Positions 1 to 6,851 are shown, counted from the first letter of the stretch. The stretch: 10,581 nt of DNA from Ignavibacteria bacterium UBA5771 (GCA_002418685.1 DIEP01000127.1:12722-23302); one strand, 5' to 3'. Notes: generated by a model from the sequence alone, not told the origin. A program made the numbers and translations.

Positions 1-950
1 GTAGCAATTGGATTCACTTTATATTTGCCCGCATATTTTGGAGCAGAACCGTGAGACGGCTCAAATACAGCAAGTTTATCACCAATATTTCCCGAACATC
101 CAAATCCAAGACCACCAACCAATTGTGCTGCCAAATCCGAAATAATATCACCATATAAATTCGGGGCAATCATTACATCATAATTAAATGGGTTTTTAAG
201 CAACCACATTGTCATTGCATCCACATTCGCTTCGTCATACTGAATTTCAGGATATTCTTTTGAAATTTGTTTTGCTATTTCTAAAAATAAACCATCACTT
301 GCACGGACCACATTTGCTTTATGAACAATTGTTACTTTTTTTCTTCTGTTCACACGTGCATACTCAAATCCTGCACGAATTATTTTTTCGGAACCCTTAC
401 GAGTGTTAATTTTACAAGATATTGCATATTCATCTTCGCTCAAATTAGAGAATGGTCGAAAATTTTTCGAAAGACTTGATAAAACACTTTGAAGTTCTTT
501 GGGAACTGGATTAAATTCGACTCCTGAATAGAGGTCTTCTGTATTCTCTCGAAGAATCACTAAATCAATATTTTCTTTATAATTTAAAGGATTTCCTGGG
601 TATGCTTTGCATGGGCGAAGGCAGATGTATAAATCAAATAATTGTCGCATCTTGACAATTGGGGATCTGTAAACTAAACCTTTTCCTCGTAATTCAGGAA
701 CTAATTCTTTCTCTGCATCTTTGACGGGTTTGGAAGTGATTGCACCAAAGAGAGCAGCATCTACTTTATTAAGTAAATCAATGGTTCTCTGTGGAAATGG
801 ATCTCCTTCTTTACACCAAAATTCCCACCCAATATCACCATTAATATATTCAGCATCCAAATCGATCTTGTCAAGAATGATTTTTGCCGCGTCTAAGACG
901 TCTACACCTGTCCCATCTCCAGGAAGTAAAGCGATACGATATTTTGCCAT
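1..950 (-). CDS. icd: Isocitrate/isopropylmalate-family dehydrogenase, probably isocitrate dehydrogenase (C-terminus off left edge)
   Basis: A beta-decarboxylating dehydrogenase, most likely acting on isocitrate to give 2-oxoglutarate in the TCA cycle. Translation from ATG at 950 gives 316 complete codons and is cut by the window edge. Seen: N-terminal LLPGDGTG; a segment at residues 96-113 that aligns without gaps to E. coli Icd and shares DLYICLRP; substrate arginines R102, R112 and R134; RENTEDLY with catalytic Tyr141; catalytic Lys211 in VHKANVV; metal aspartates in the D244 region and NLYGDIISD (D268, D272); HGSAPKYAG. K305, Y306 and V312 match E. coli K344, Y345 and V351, which contact NADP, so NADP use is inferred. 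Odd: E. coli Asn115 is Ile98 here, although Ser113 is kept (S96). LeuB is less likely because the KY pair and DLYICLRP are IDH-like. The C-terminal part that would confirm the cofactor is outside the window. Confidence 0.87.
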   Translation of the reverse strand, partial: MAKYRIALLPGDGTGVDVLDAAKIILDKIDLDAEYINGDIGWEFWCKEGDPFPQRTIDLLNKVDAALFGAITSKPVKDAEKELVPELRGKGLVYRSPIVKMRQLFDLYICLRPCKAYPGNPLNYKENIDLVILRENTEDLYSGVEFNPVPKELQSVLSSLSKNFRPFSNLSEDEYAISCKINTRKGSEKIIRAGFEYARVNRRKKVTIVHKANVVRASDGLFLEIAKQISKEYPEIQYDEANVDAMTMWLLKNPFNYDVMIAPNLYGDIISDLAAQLVGGLGFGCSGNIGDKLAVFEPSHGSAPKYAGKYKVNPIA

Positions 951-974
951 AATTTTGACTAATTTAAAATTAAA

Positions 975-1010
975 CAAATATAAAAATGCAAATTATTATT
1001 TTTTTTCAAA
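975..1010 (-). promoter_or_regulatory. Putative Bacteroidota-type promoter for the dehydrogenase gene
   Basis: On the minus strand TATATTTG (982 down to 975) fits the TAnnTTTG -7 consensus exactly. A TTTG at 1010-1007 lies 24 nt upstream as a possible -33 element. This is slightly longer than the usual spacing of about 19-23. The start codon at 950 is 24 nt downstream of the -7 box. An identical box at nearly the same distance precedes the DUF389 gene. Confidence 0.5.
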
Positions 1011-1125
1011 ATAATCTCGAATTTCTGCATACTGTTTAATGATTATTTGGTAATTTTATAATTTATAGTTTCTATCATACATCATTTTAAAATTTTTTAG
1101 GGTATTTCATTTTGGAAAAAGAGAA

Positions 1126-1266
1126 ATGTTAAAATCATTTATCATTTATTCTCTCGATTCTCATGATACTAATGAACCATTTGTAGAAGATTTAAAGGGT
1201 CCGGATAATACAGAAACTATCAATACATTTTTTTGCATATTTCATACAATTAATGAAAAATATTGA
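1126..1266 (+). pseudogene. 46-codon ORF resembling a truncated CheA/Hpt phosphotransfer domain
   Basis: ATG at 1126 opens a 46-codon frame ending in TGA at 1264-1266, so it overlaps the first 14 bases of cheR in a different frame. The frame is open from a TAG at 1066-1068. Residues 28-45 read NTETINTFFCIFHTINEK. This resembles the helix around the phospho-accepting histidine in Hpt/CheA P1 domains (typically ...INxIFRxxHTIKG). His40 is kept, but the Lys-Gly after HTI is replaced by Asn-Glu and the frame stops three residues after HTIN. Nothing after that point resembles the rest of an Hpt domain or a CheA kinase. Next to cheR a relic of cheA would make sense, but this is inference from a short match. 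It could also be a translated leader peptide coupled to cheR, or a chance ORF. A purine-rich stretch (GGAAAAAGAG) precedes the ATG. Confidence 0.3.
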
Positions 1267-2116
1267 TTCTTACATTTCTAATCACCAATTTGATATAATT
1301 GATATCACCGATGATGAATTCAATCTAATTAGGGAATTAATATATTCTCAATCCGGTATTGTCCTTTCTGATAAAAAAAAATCTCTTGTAGCTGGGCGCC
1401 TTCAAAAAGTTCTAAAACAATATCAGTTAAATAATTTCAATGATTATTATAATGAATTAAACAAGGATAAATCCGGTGCTCTCCTTACTGAATTGATTGA
1501 TAAAATCTCCACAAATCATACTTTCTTCGGTAGAGAAAATGATCATTTTGAATACTTTAAAGACATTGTCTTACCCGAATTATCTAAAATTAAAATCGAA
1601 TCCAATAATCTCGATTTGCGTGTTTGGAGCGCCGGTTGCTCTACTGGTGAAGAAGCTTATACTTTGGCTTTCATTATTAGAGAATTCTTTAAAAATAACT
1701 TTCACAAGTGGGATACGGGAGTTTTAGCAACTGATATTTCCTCAACAGTTTTGAGCAAAGCAATGCAAGGTATATATGATGGTTCGAAATTTCATGGATT
1801 TCATAGTGAATGGAAACTGCGATACTTTAAGAAAATTGATGATAACAAATGGGAAGTCATCCCTGAAATTAAGTCTGAAATTGTTTTTAGGAGGTTCAAT
1901 CTTTTGACTCCAAAATTCTGTTTTAAAACACAAATGGATGTTATATTCTGCAGAAACGTTATGATTTATTTTGATAAACAAACAAGAGCAGCAGTCATCC
2001 AGAATCTTTATGACACTCTTACTGACGGTGGATATCTCTTCATTGGTCATTCCGAAGCAATCGATAGGACACAAACAAAGTTCCAATATATCTCACCATC
2101 TATTTATAAAAAATAA
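1253..2116 (+). CDS. cheR: CheR-type protein-glutamate O-methyltransferase, stand-alone
   Basis: Transfers methyl groups from S-adenosylmethionine to glutamates of chemoreceptor signalling domains in the cytoplasm. The 287-residue length fits a single-domain CheR. Seen: N-terminal helical domain (about 19-75); ISTNHTFFGR at 85-94, matching the CheR NExxFFR segment; SAM-binding motif WSAGCSTGEEAY at 125-136; acidic ATD at 159-161; the IFCRNVMIYFD block at 231-241; and the final strand with GHSEAI at 265-270. The beta-subdomain loop (about 191-211) is two to three residues shorter than that of Salmonella CheR and lacks its glycine-rich turn, a trait of enzymes that do not bind a receptor pentapeptide tail. 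The upstream frame closes at 1193-1195 with no other ATG, so 1253 is the start; no clear ribosome site precedes it. No other che genes are in the window apart from the possible Hpt relic. Its receptor target is unknown. Confidence 0.93.
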   Translation: MKNIDSYISNHQFDIIDITDDEFNLIRELIYSQSGIVLSDKKKSLVAGRLQKVLKQYQLNNFNDYYNELNKDKSGALLTELIDKISTNHTFFGRENDHFEYFKDIVLPELSKIKIESNNLDLRVWSAGCSTGEEAYTLAFIIREFFKNNFHKWDTGVLATDISSTVLSKAMQGIYDGSKFHGFHSEWKLRYFKKIDDNKWEVIPEIKSEIVFRRFNLLTPKFCFKTQMDVIFCRNVMIYFDKQTRAAVIQNLYDTLTDGGYLFIGHSEAIDRTQTKFQYISPSIYKK

Positions 2117-2222
2117 AAAGAGTTATAATCACCAATAAATTAAAATATTGAAATTGATAGTTTTTTAAACAACAATAAACGGAAAATGGGAGTTCTAATA
2201 ACCGATGACTGACATAACAACA

Positions 2223-2307
2223 CTGTCATTGCGAGGAATGAAATGACTGAGCAATCTAAAAATGTTGAATGAGGTTGCTTCGCAAGAATATTTGCTCGAA
2301 ATGACAG
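2223..2307. repeat. 85-bp imperfect inverted-repeat intergenic element (TGTCATTGCGAG type)
   Basis: Left arm 2223-2257 starts CTGTCATTGCGAGGAATG and contains GAGCAATCT. Right arm 2272-2307 ends in TTTGCTCGAAATGACAG and starts AGGTTGCTTCG. The reverse complement of the right arm pairs well with the left arm at the outer end (CTGTCATTnCGAG) and the inner end (GCAAnCT), with mismatches in the middle, around a 14-nt AT-rich loop. The ends have the TGTCATTGCGAG/GCAATCT words of a dispersed intergenic repeat found in many bacterial genomes, usually in a more perfect form; that link is from memory. No transposase and no obvious target duplication. It lies in the otherwise gene-free stretch 2117-2415, where I see nothing else. 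Confidence 0.65.
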
Positions 2308-2402
2308 AAAATGAAATAATTTAACGAGAAGATCTACCCCAAAATAATTTATATCATATTTAAAATAAAAACAATATTCTGTTGTCAATTACATTGAATT
2401 TA

Positions 2403-2408
2403 AAAGGA
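2403..2408 (+). promoter_or_regulatory. Shine-Dalgarno-like site for the DUF2892 gene
   Basis: AAAGGA ends 7 nt before the ATG at 2416. It is notable because most other genes in this window have no recognisable ribosome site. Confidence 0.5.
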
Positions 2409-2415
2409 TATAGAA

Positions 2416-2628
2416 ATGCTGAAAAATGTTGGGAAAATTGACCAAACTGTTCGACTTATCGCAGGTGTAATTTTAATTGTGGTATCGCTTTTCGGAGTAG
2501 GCAATGTTTTGCAGATTATTTTTCTGATTTTGGGAATATTGATGATAGTTACAGGAGCAACTTCATTTTGCCCTGTATATGTATTATTCAAGTATGATTC
2601 GGTGCATCAAAAGGAAAAAAACGAGTAA
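2416..2628 (+). CDS. DUF2892 (YgaP-like transmembrane) family small membrane protein
   Basis: A 70-residue inner-membrane protein of the DUF2892 family, whose function is unknown; in some proteins the domain is fused to rhodanese (YgaP). Seen: the family's N-terminal KNVGKIDQTVRL (3-14), two hydrophobic helices (about 13-29 and 31-46) joined by a short turn at FGVGN, then the characteristic SFCPVYVLF (50-58) with one cysteine, and a charged cytoplasmic tail. The length is normal for the stand-alone form. A Shine-Dalgarno-like AAAGGA supports the start. Its TAA is immediately followed by the stop codon of the convergent GWxTD gene. The gene stands alone on its strand, about 300 bp after cheR and separated from it by a palindromic repeat, so co-transcription with cheR is doubtful. 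Confidence 0.88.
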   Translation: MLKNVGKIDQTVRLIAGVILIVVSLFGVGNVLQIIFLILGILMIVTGATSFCPVYVLFKYDSVHQKEKNE

Positions 2629-3975
2629 TTATTCTCTAATATTTACGATTTTGAAAACACCTGATTCAATTGTTTCAAAAGTAAATTCTTTGATAAGTGT
2701 AGTATATACCCATGTTTCATAGAGCTTTCCATTTTTGAATTTTTGTTCGGTTTTGTCGGGAGGTCCATAAAGAATGTAAATTCTACCTTTATCTGTGTTT
2801 GCACCATTCTTTTCGCTGAAAGTTGAAAAATTATTATAAGCATAATCAACTCTTCGGTAGAACTCGTTCATTACTTCGTTAAAAGGTGTTTGGGATGTTG
2901 GATCGAATTGTTTCCAAGCATCAATTAAATTTTTATATTGTTCACCATAATCGCCATTTTCAATTTTATCCATTTCTTTTTCATTAAAAAATAATTTGGA
3001 AATATTGAGAGCATAGGTGACATTTAATAAAGATATTGGCTCATCTTCCCAATAAACTTTAAAAGTGGATTGCGATGTGTCCCCTTTTGAATTATAAATT
3101 TTCAAGATATAATCGCCGGGCGAGAAAATATTGTTTTGATAAATAATCCTTGCCATTTTACCGTTATTTTCTTCGCCTGCAGTTGGCAAACTGGCTTCAA
3201 TTGGAAATTGGATATGAATTGAATTATCAATTAAATCGATTGTTGGCTTATTAAATGGTTGTGTTTCGAGTTTTCCCGAATGCTTTTGGAACTCACCCCA
3301 TGGATCAATTGCTTTTGGATTATTATATTTCTTAATAATATCATAGTGCAAGTCGTTATAATTATCATTGAAAATAAATATATACAAATCAATTGGGTTG
3401 CTCGAAAAATTCAAGTTATTGTTTAAAATGATTGGAGTAGCATAGTTCCCCTTATTTTCAAGAAAAACAATATTAGTGAAAGAGTTTGGTTCATTTTTCA
3501 AATTAGAGAAATTTAATGGGAAGGAAGATTTGTCAGAATTTTTTGTGCTATTATCAATGACGCGAATCTGTGCAGTATAATTAGCTTTTAATGCATGCAG
3601 CTCGATGTAATTTGTCCGAAATTGAACCGGATCTTTTGGAGTTAATGGATTAGATAATTTGAAAGAATCAGAAATAACCTTTGAAACTTTGACTACACCG
3701 TCAGAATCTGCCAAAGATAATTCAATCGTATATTTTGAAATATACTCGTCGCCAATATTTGTGAATAAGAAATTATTTATTTGTAATTTATAGAATAGAA
3801 AAATTTCAACTGAATCGGTAGATTGAGAAGGCAAAACCATTGTGGAACCAAAAATCATTCGATTGGCATAAAATGCAGAGTTAGGATTCAAATAATTAGT
3901 ATTTTGCCCATAAGTAGTTGCAATACTAAAAAAGAAGAGAATGACAAGCCATATTGTTTTTATTTTATTTTTCAT
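2629..3975 (-). CDS. Secreted GWxTD-domain protein
   Basis: A 448-residue exported protein of unknown function. Residues 1-23 form a type I signal peptide: basic MKNKIK, a hydrophobic core, and a likely cleavage site near ATTYG. Residues 35-310 are beta-rich and resemble the N-terminal part of this family. Residues 345-445 are the GWxTD domain: DAWKQFDPTSQTPFNE, EFYRRVDYAYNNF, TDKGRIYILYGPPD and YETWVY. The signature itself reads GANTD (391-395), so the tryptophan that names the domain is alanine. GWxTD proteins occur mainly in Bacteroidota, Ignavibacteria and related phyla, some with peptidase or TPR modules; none is fused here. The ATG at 3975 is 15 bp after the ruvX stop, suggesting co-transcription. 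The start has no clear ribosome site, only an AT-rich leader. It lacks a lipobox, so it is probably periplasmic or outer-membrane associated (inferred). Confidence 0.85.
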   Translation of the reverse strand: MKNKIKTIWLVILFFFSIATTYGQNTNYLNPNSAFYANRMIFGSTMVLPSQSTDSVEIFLFYKLQINNFLFTNIGDEYISKYTIELSLADSDGVVKVSKVISDSFKLSNPLTPKDPVQFRTNYIELHALKANYTAQIRVIDNSTKNSDKSSFPLNFSNLKNEPNSFTNIVFLENKGNYATPIILNNNLNFSSNPIDLYIFIFNDNYNDLHYDIIKKYNNPKAIDPWGEFQKHSGKLETQPFNKPTIDLIDNSIHIQFPIEASLPTAGEENNGKMARIIYQNNIFSPGDYILKIYNSKGDTSQSTFKVYWEDEPISLLNVTYALNISKLFFNEKEMDKIENGDYGEQYKNLIDAWKQFDPTSQTPFNEVMNEFYRRVDYAYNNFSTFSEKNGANTDKGRIYILYGPPDKTEQKFKNGKLYETWVYTTLIKEFTFETIESGVFKIVNIRE

Positions 3976-3990
3976 TATTTAATTTATTTT

Positions 3991-4461
3991 TTAACCTTCT
4001 ATTTCTTCAAGAAAAGATTTTAATATAACAGCTGCTGCGATTTTATCAAGGTTTTCTTTTTTTTGTCTGTCCTTCCGCTTTTTACCTAATTGAACCATAT
4101 ATTCCATCCCTTTTTTTGAAGAAAATGCTTCATCATAAAACAAAATTGGTAATTGAATTTCTTCTTCTAATCTTGAAGTAAATTCATTCAAATTATCAAA
4201 AAAATCTGAATTCAAGTTCTGATTCCACACAGGAATACCAATCAATATTACTCCAATTTTCTCATTAGTAATGATCTTTGCAAGATTATGAATAATATCA
4301 TCGTCAAATGACAATGTTGCAAGTGGAGCCAATGAAATATGCATAGAATCGCACGTCGCAAGACCAATTCGTTTCAATCCGAAATCAATACTAATTATTT
4401 TTTTATTCGATATTATTTGTTTTATTTCGTTTAACGAATATTTATTGTTTAAATTATTCAT
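3991..4461 (-). CDS. ruvX: YqgF/RuvX-family RNase H-fold nuclease (putative pre-16S rRNA nuclease)
   Basis: A 156-residue cytoplasmic protein of the YqgF family. In E. coli YqgF is linked to 5' maturation of 16S rRNA; family members are also annotated as Holliday junction resolvases. Seen: first beta strand with the acidic residue in ISIDFGLKRIGLA (Asp26); VILIGIPVWN (71-80), matching the family's IVVGLP strand; YDEAFSS (109-115) with Glu111, where most members read DERxTT; and NLDKIAAAVIL (137-147) with Asp139 as the third acid. All three metal-binding acids are therefore present, and only the Arg of DER is lost. There are about 20 residues before the first strand, more than usual, but no other ATG precedes Asp26. 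The gene is followed after 15 bp by the GWxTD gene and its start faces queG across 18 bp. Confidence 0.9.
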   Translation of the reverse strand: MNNLNNKYSLNEIKQIISNKKIISIDFGLKRIGLATCDSMHISLAPLATLSFDDDIIHNLAKIITNEKIGVILIGIPVWNQNLNSDFFDNLNEFTSRLEEEIQLPILFYDEAFSSKKGMEYMVQLGKKRKDRQKKENLDKIAAAVILKSFLEEIEG

Positions 4462-4465
4462 AATA

Positions 4466-4473
4466 CAAATTTA
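4466..4473 (-). promoter_or_regulatory. Candidate -7 element for ruvX, possible leaderless transcript
   Basis: TAAATTTG on the minus strand (4473 down to 4466) fits TAnnTTTG exactly. It ends only 4 nt before the ruvX ATG at 4461, so transcription would begin at or next to the start codon. I could not find a TTG/TTTG -33 partner at a normal distance, which weakens the call. Confidence 0.3.
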
Positions 4474-4479
4474 AAGAAA

Positions 4480-5418
4480 ATGCTGATAAAAGAAATTATA
4501 AAAGCAAAAGCTTACGAATTGGGTTTTTCTGATATTGGATTTGCGAATTTTGAAGTTCTTGATTATGAAATTGAAAAATACAAAGAATGGCTTGCAAATA
4601 AATATAATGCTTCAATGGAATACTTAGAACGCAATGTCGATAAACGTTGTGACATTTCATTGCTACTCGATAATGCCAAAACCGTAATTGTAACCGCAAC
4701 AAATTATTTCCAAGAAAAACAATATTCAAATGACGATAAAAAAGGAAAAATCGCACGATATGCACTCGGTGATGATTACCATACTGTTATAAAAAATCTT
4801 CAAAAAGAACTGATAAATCAAATTAAACAATACTATCCCAAAGCAAATTTCCTCAATTATATCGATACCGGACCTATTCTTGAACGTCAATGGGCAGTGC
4901 GTTCGGGAGTTGGTTGGCAAGGGAAAAATGGCAATGTCATATCTAAAAAAATTGGTTCGTGGTTTTTTATAGGCATTATTATAACAGACATTGAGTTTGA
5001 ACCTGGTAAAAGAATGCGCGATTATTGTGGGACTTGCACAAAATGTATTGAAGAATGCCCCACAGATGCGATTGTTTCTCCAAAAGTTGTTGATGCAAAT
5101 AAATGTATTTCATATTGGACGATTGAAGCAAAACCAGACCTTAAAATTCCTGATGAAATAACCGAAGCAAATCCGAATTGGATGTTTGGTTGTGATATTT
5201 GCCAAGAGGTTTGCCCTTGGAATAAGAAACATGAGCAAGCAATAATTCTTAAAGATTTTTTAGCTCGGAATAATGAGAATGAAATTGATTTAAAAGAAAT
5301 TTTAAATATGACAAAAGAAGATTATGCTATAAGATTTAAAAATTCTGCCATTAAAAGAGCAAAGCTCGAAAGCCTTCAAAGAAATGCAAATTCAATTTTG
5401 AAGAAAAAGATAAAATAA
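4480..5418 (+). CDS. queG: Epoxyqueuosine reductase QueG (cobalamin and 2[4Fe-4S])
   Basis: Reduces epoxyqueuosine to queuosine in position 34 of GUN-anticodon tRNAs, the last step of queuosine synthesis, using cobalamin and two [4Fe-4S] clusters in the cytoplasm. The protein has 312 residues. Seen: N-terminal helix, then KYNASMEYLERN and DNAKTVIV; ARYALGDDYH (92-101) and YIDTGPILER (127-136) with the presumed general acid Asp130; AVRSGVGWQGKNGNVIS (139-155). The ferredoxin-like part has C183, C186, C189 and C193 in CGTCTKCIEECP, then C209, C238, C241 and C245 in FGCDICQEVCPWN, giving all eight ligands. The C-terminal IKRAKLESLQRNAN is typical. It lacks the C-terminal HEAT-like extension of the longer ~380-residue enzymes. 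The ATG at 4480 matches the family N-terminus. The divergent ruvX start is 18 bp away, so its promoter must lie within ruvX. No other queuosine genes are in the window. Confidence 0.96.
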   Translation: MLIKEIIKAKAYELGFSDIGFANFEVLDYEIEKYKEWLANKYNASMEYLERNVDKRCDISLLLDNAKTVIVTATNYFQEKQYSNDDKKGKIARYALGDDYHTVIKNLQKELINQIKQYYPKANFLNYIDTGPILERQWAVRSGVGWQGKNGNVISKKIGSWFFIGIIITDIEFEPGKRMRDYCGTCTKCIEECPTDAIVSPKVVDANKCISYWTIEAKPDLKIPDEITEANPNWMFGCDICQEVCPWNKKHEQAIILKDFLARNNENEIDLKEILNMTKEDYAIRFKNSAIKRAKLESLQRNANSILKKKIK

Positions 5419-5423
5419 TGTGT

Positions 5424-5433
5424 TTATCGATAA
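5424..5433. other. 10-bp perfect palindrome between convergent stop codons
   Basis: TTATCGATAA fills most of the 15-bp gap between the queG stop and the DUF389 stop (5434, minus). It is too short and AT-rich to be a convincing bidirectional terminator by itself, and no U-run follows on either strand. Confidence 0.2.
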
Positions 5434-6828
5434 TTAATATGTTATAATCTGAATATCCTCTTTATCCAATCTTAGCTGCAGCCAATTTTGAATCTGTTTT
5501 ATCGTTTTTTGACGCACCCTTGAAGAAGTAAAGTCGATAAGAGCAACATCTAATGTATCATACTTTAATGAATCTGCTTTCAAATCGCCAACTCGAATGG
5601 AACGAGATAAATAAATTGACTTAATATCAGGGTAATATATTTTTAATTCTCTATAAATCTTATCAAAATTTTCGTCAGTTGGCTTGTAGATCTGAAGTTG
5701 CGAATTCATTTGATTAATTGATAGATCTTTTTCTTTAAGCAAATCCAACTTTGTTTTTTCAGCCATATTTTCATAAATTGATGATTCAATCGATTGTTTC
5801 AAAAAATCGATATCAATTTTTTGATCTTCACCTTGAAGAACATAAAGTTTTGTTCTTTTTAATCTATATTTAGGCATTTGAGTAATTATGGAGTCAATCA
5901 TTGAAGAATCTATCTTATTACCATAAAGCGTCACTTTAATGTATGAATTGGAACGATTGTATTTAAAATCTTTATTGACAACAATAGTACCAGCCTGGTT
6001 GAACTGCTCATTAATAAATTGATTTGCTCTACTCTCGAAGTAATTTGATTGAACCATATTATAAGCTGTGAAAATGCTCGGAACAATTATTGCAACAATC
6101 ACAATAATAATAATCCTATGAATTCTATTTTCATTAATACTATTAAGAAATTTAACTTTTGGAAATTTTAAAGACTTTACTAATAAGAAGGTTGATAAAG
6201 CAATAAAAGTAGAATTTATAATATATAGATATAAAGCGCCAAAAATAAAAATGGGTTGCATTGTTCCAATACCGTAACCAACAGTACATAAAGGGGGCAT
6301 AAGCGCTGTTGCAATTGCAACTCCTGGAATCACATTTCCCTTTTCAACACTTGCACCCGCAACTATCCTTGCAAATCCTCCAAATAAAGCAATCAAAACA
6401 TCGTAAATAGTTGGATTTGTTCGAGCAAGCAATTCAGAATGGGCAACGTTGACAGGAGAAATAAAAAAATATAGTGCTGAAACAATTATGCTCACAATTG
6501 AAGCTATCAAAAGGTTGATTAATGATTTTTTAAATAAATCAAAATCATATATACCTAATGCAAGTCCAACTCCCATTATTGGTCCCATTAGCGGAGAAAT
6601 TAACATTGCACCGATAATGACTGCTGTTGAATTTGTATTGAGACCAACAGATGCAACCATTATAGCAAAAATTAAAATCCACAATTTAGTGCCACGGAAA
6701 GATATACCTTTCTTTATAGAATCAATTGTCTTAAAAGCATCTTCCTGCTCAGGCATAAGATTAAATCGTTCCTTAATAAAATGAACAATTGATTGAAATA
6801 TTTCTTTAGCTTCACTTGTGCTACTCAT
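5434..6828 (-). CDS. DUF389 family integral membrane protein
   Basis: A 464-residue inner-membrane protein of the DUF389 (TIGR00341/TIGR00271-like) family, whose transported substrate or role is not established. Residues 1-45 are a polar N-terminus. About seven hydrophobic segments follow: 49-63, 66-92 with the family motif STAVIIGAMLISPLMGPIMG, 101-124, 141-158, 166-187 with ATALMPPLCTVGYG, 192-217, and 237-256. Residues 258-464 form a soluble C-terminal region with alternating beta/alpha character, predicted here as two small domains. The conserved helix motifs are intact, so the gene looks functional. It lies 32 bp downstream of the GH13 gene, but a TATATTTG box in that gap could give it its own promoter. 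Its 3' end converges on queG with 15 bp between. Confidence 0.9.
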   Translation of the reverse strand: MSSTSEAKEIFQSIVHFIKERFNLMPEQEDAFKTIDSIKKGISFRGTKLWILIFAIMVASVGLNTNSTAVIIGAMLISPLMGPIMGVGLALGIYDFDLFKKSLINLLIASIVSIIVSALYFFISPVNVAHSELLARTNPTIYDVLIALFGGFARIVAGASVEKGNVIPGVAIATALMPPLCTVGYGIGTMQPIFIFGALYLYIINSTFIALSTFLLVKSLKFPKVKFLNSINENRIHRIIIIVIVAIIVPSIFTAYNMVQSNYFESRANQFINEQFNQAGTIVVNKDFKYNRSNSYIKVTLYGNKIDSSMIDSIITQMPKYRLKRTKLYVLQGEDQKIDIDFLKQSIESSIYENMAEKTKLDLLKEKDLSINQMNSQLQIYKPTDENFDKIYRELKIYYPDIKSIYLSRSIRVGDLKADSLKYDTLDVALIDFTSSRVRQKTIKQIQNWLQLRLDKEDIQIITY

Positions 6829-6851
6829 AAAGGTTATAAAATAAATTTTTA

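Noticed and set aside
1..950. 3-isopropylmalate dehydrogenase (leuB)
   Set aside because: The cofactor loop reads APKYAG with Val after it, as in NADP-dependent IDH, not the APDIAG form of LeuB, and DLYICLRP is IDH-like. No leucine genes are adjacent.
721..1014. 97-residue plus-strand ORF
   Set aside because: It lies mostly antisense to the dehydrogenase gene, whose conserved motifs are clear on the minus strand, and its product resembles nothing known.
2117..2200. Rho-independent terminator after cheR
   Set aside because: A T-run is present near 2160 but no GC-containing stem precedes it.
2140..2388. 82-residue minus-strand ORF in the gap after cheR
   Set aside because: It runs through both arms of the palindromic repeat, and its product has no recognisable motif, so coding is unlikely.
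5424..5433. TTATCGATAA as a bidirectional terminator
   Set aside because: A 5-bp AT-rich stem without a loop would not be stable, and there is no T-run after it in either direction.
6449..6784. 111-residue plus-strand ORF
   Set aside because: It is antisense to the membrane-helix region of the DUF389 gene; the length is a by-product of the codon pattern there.
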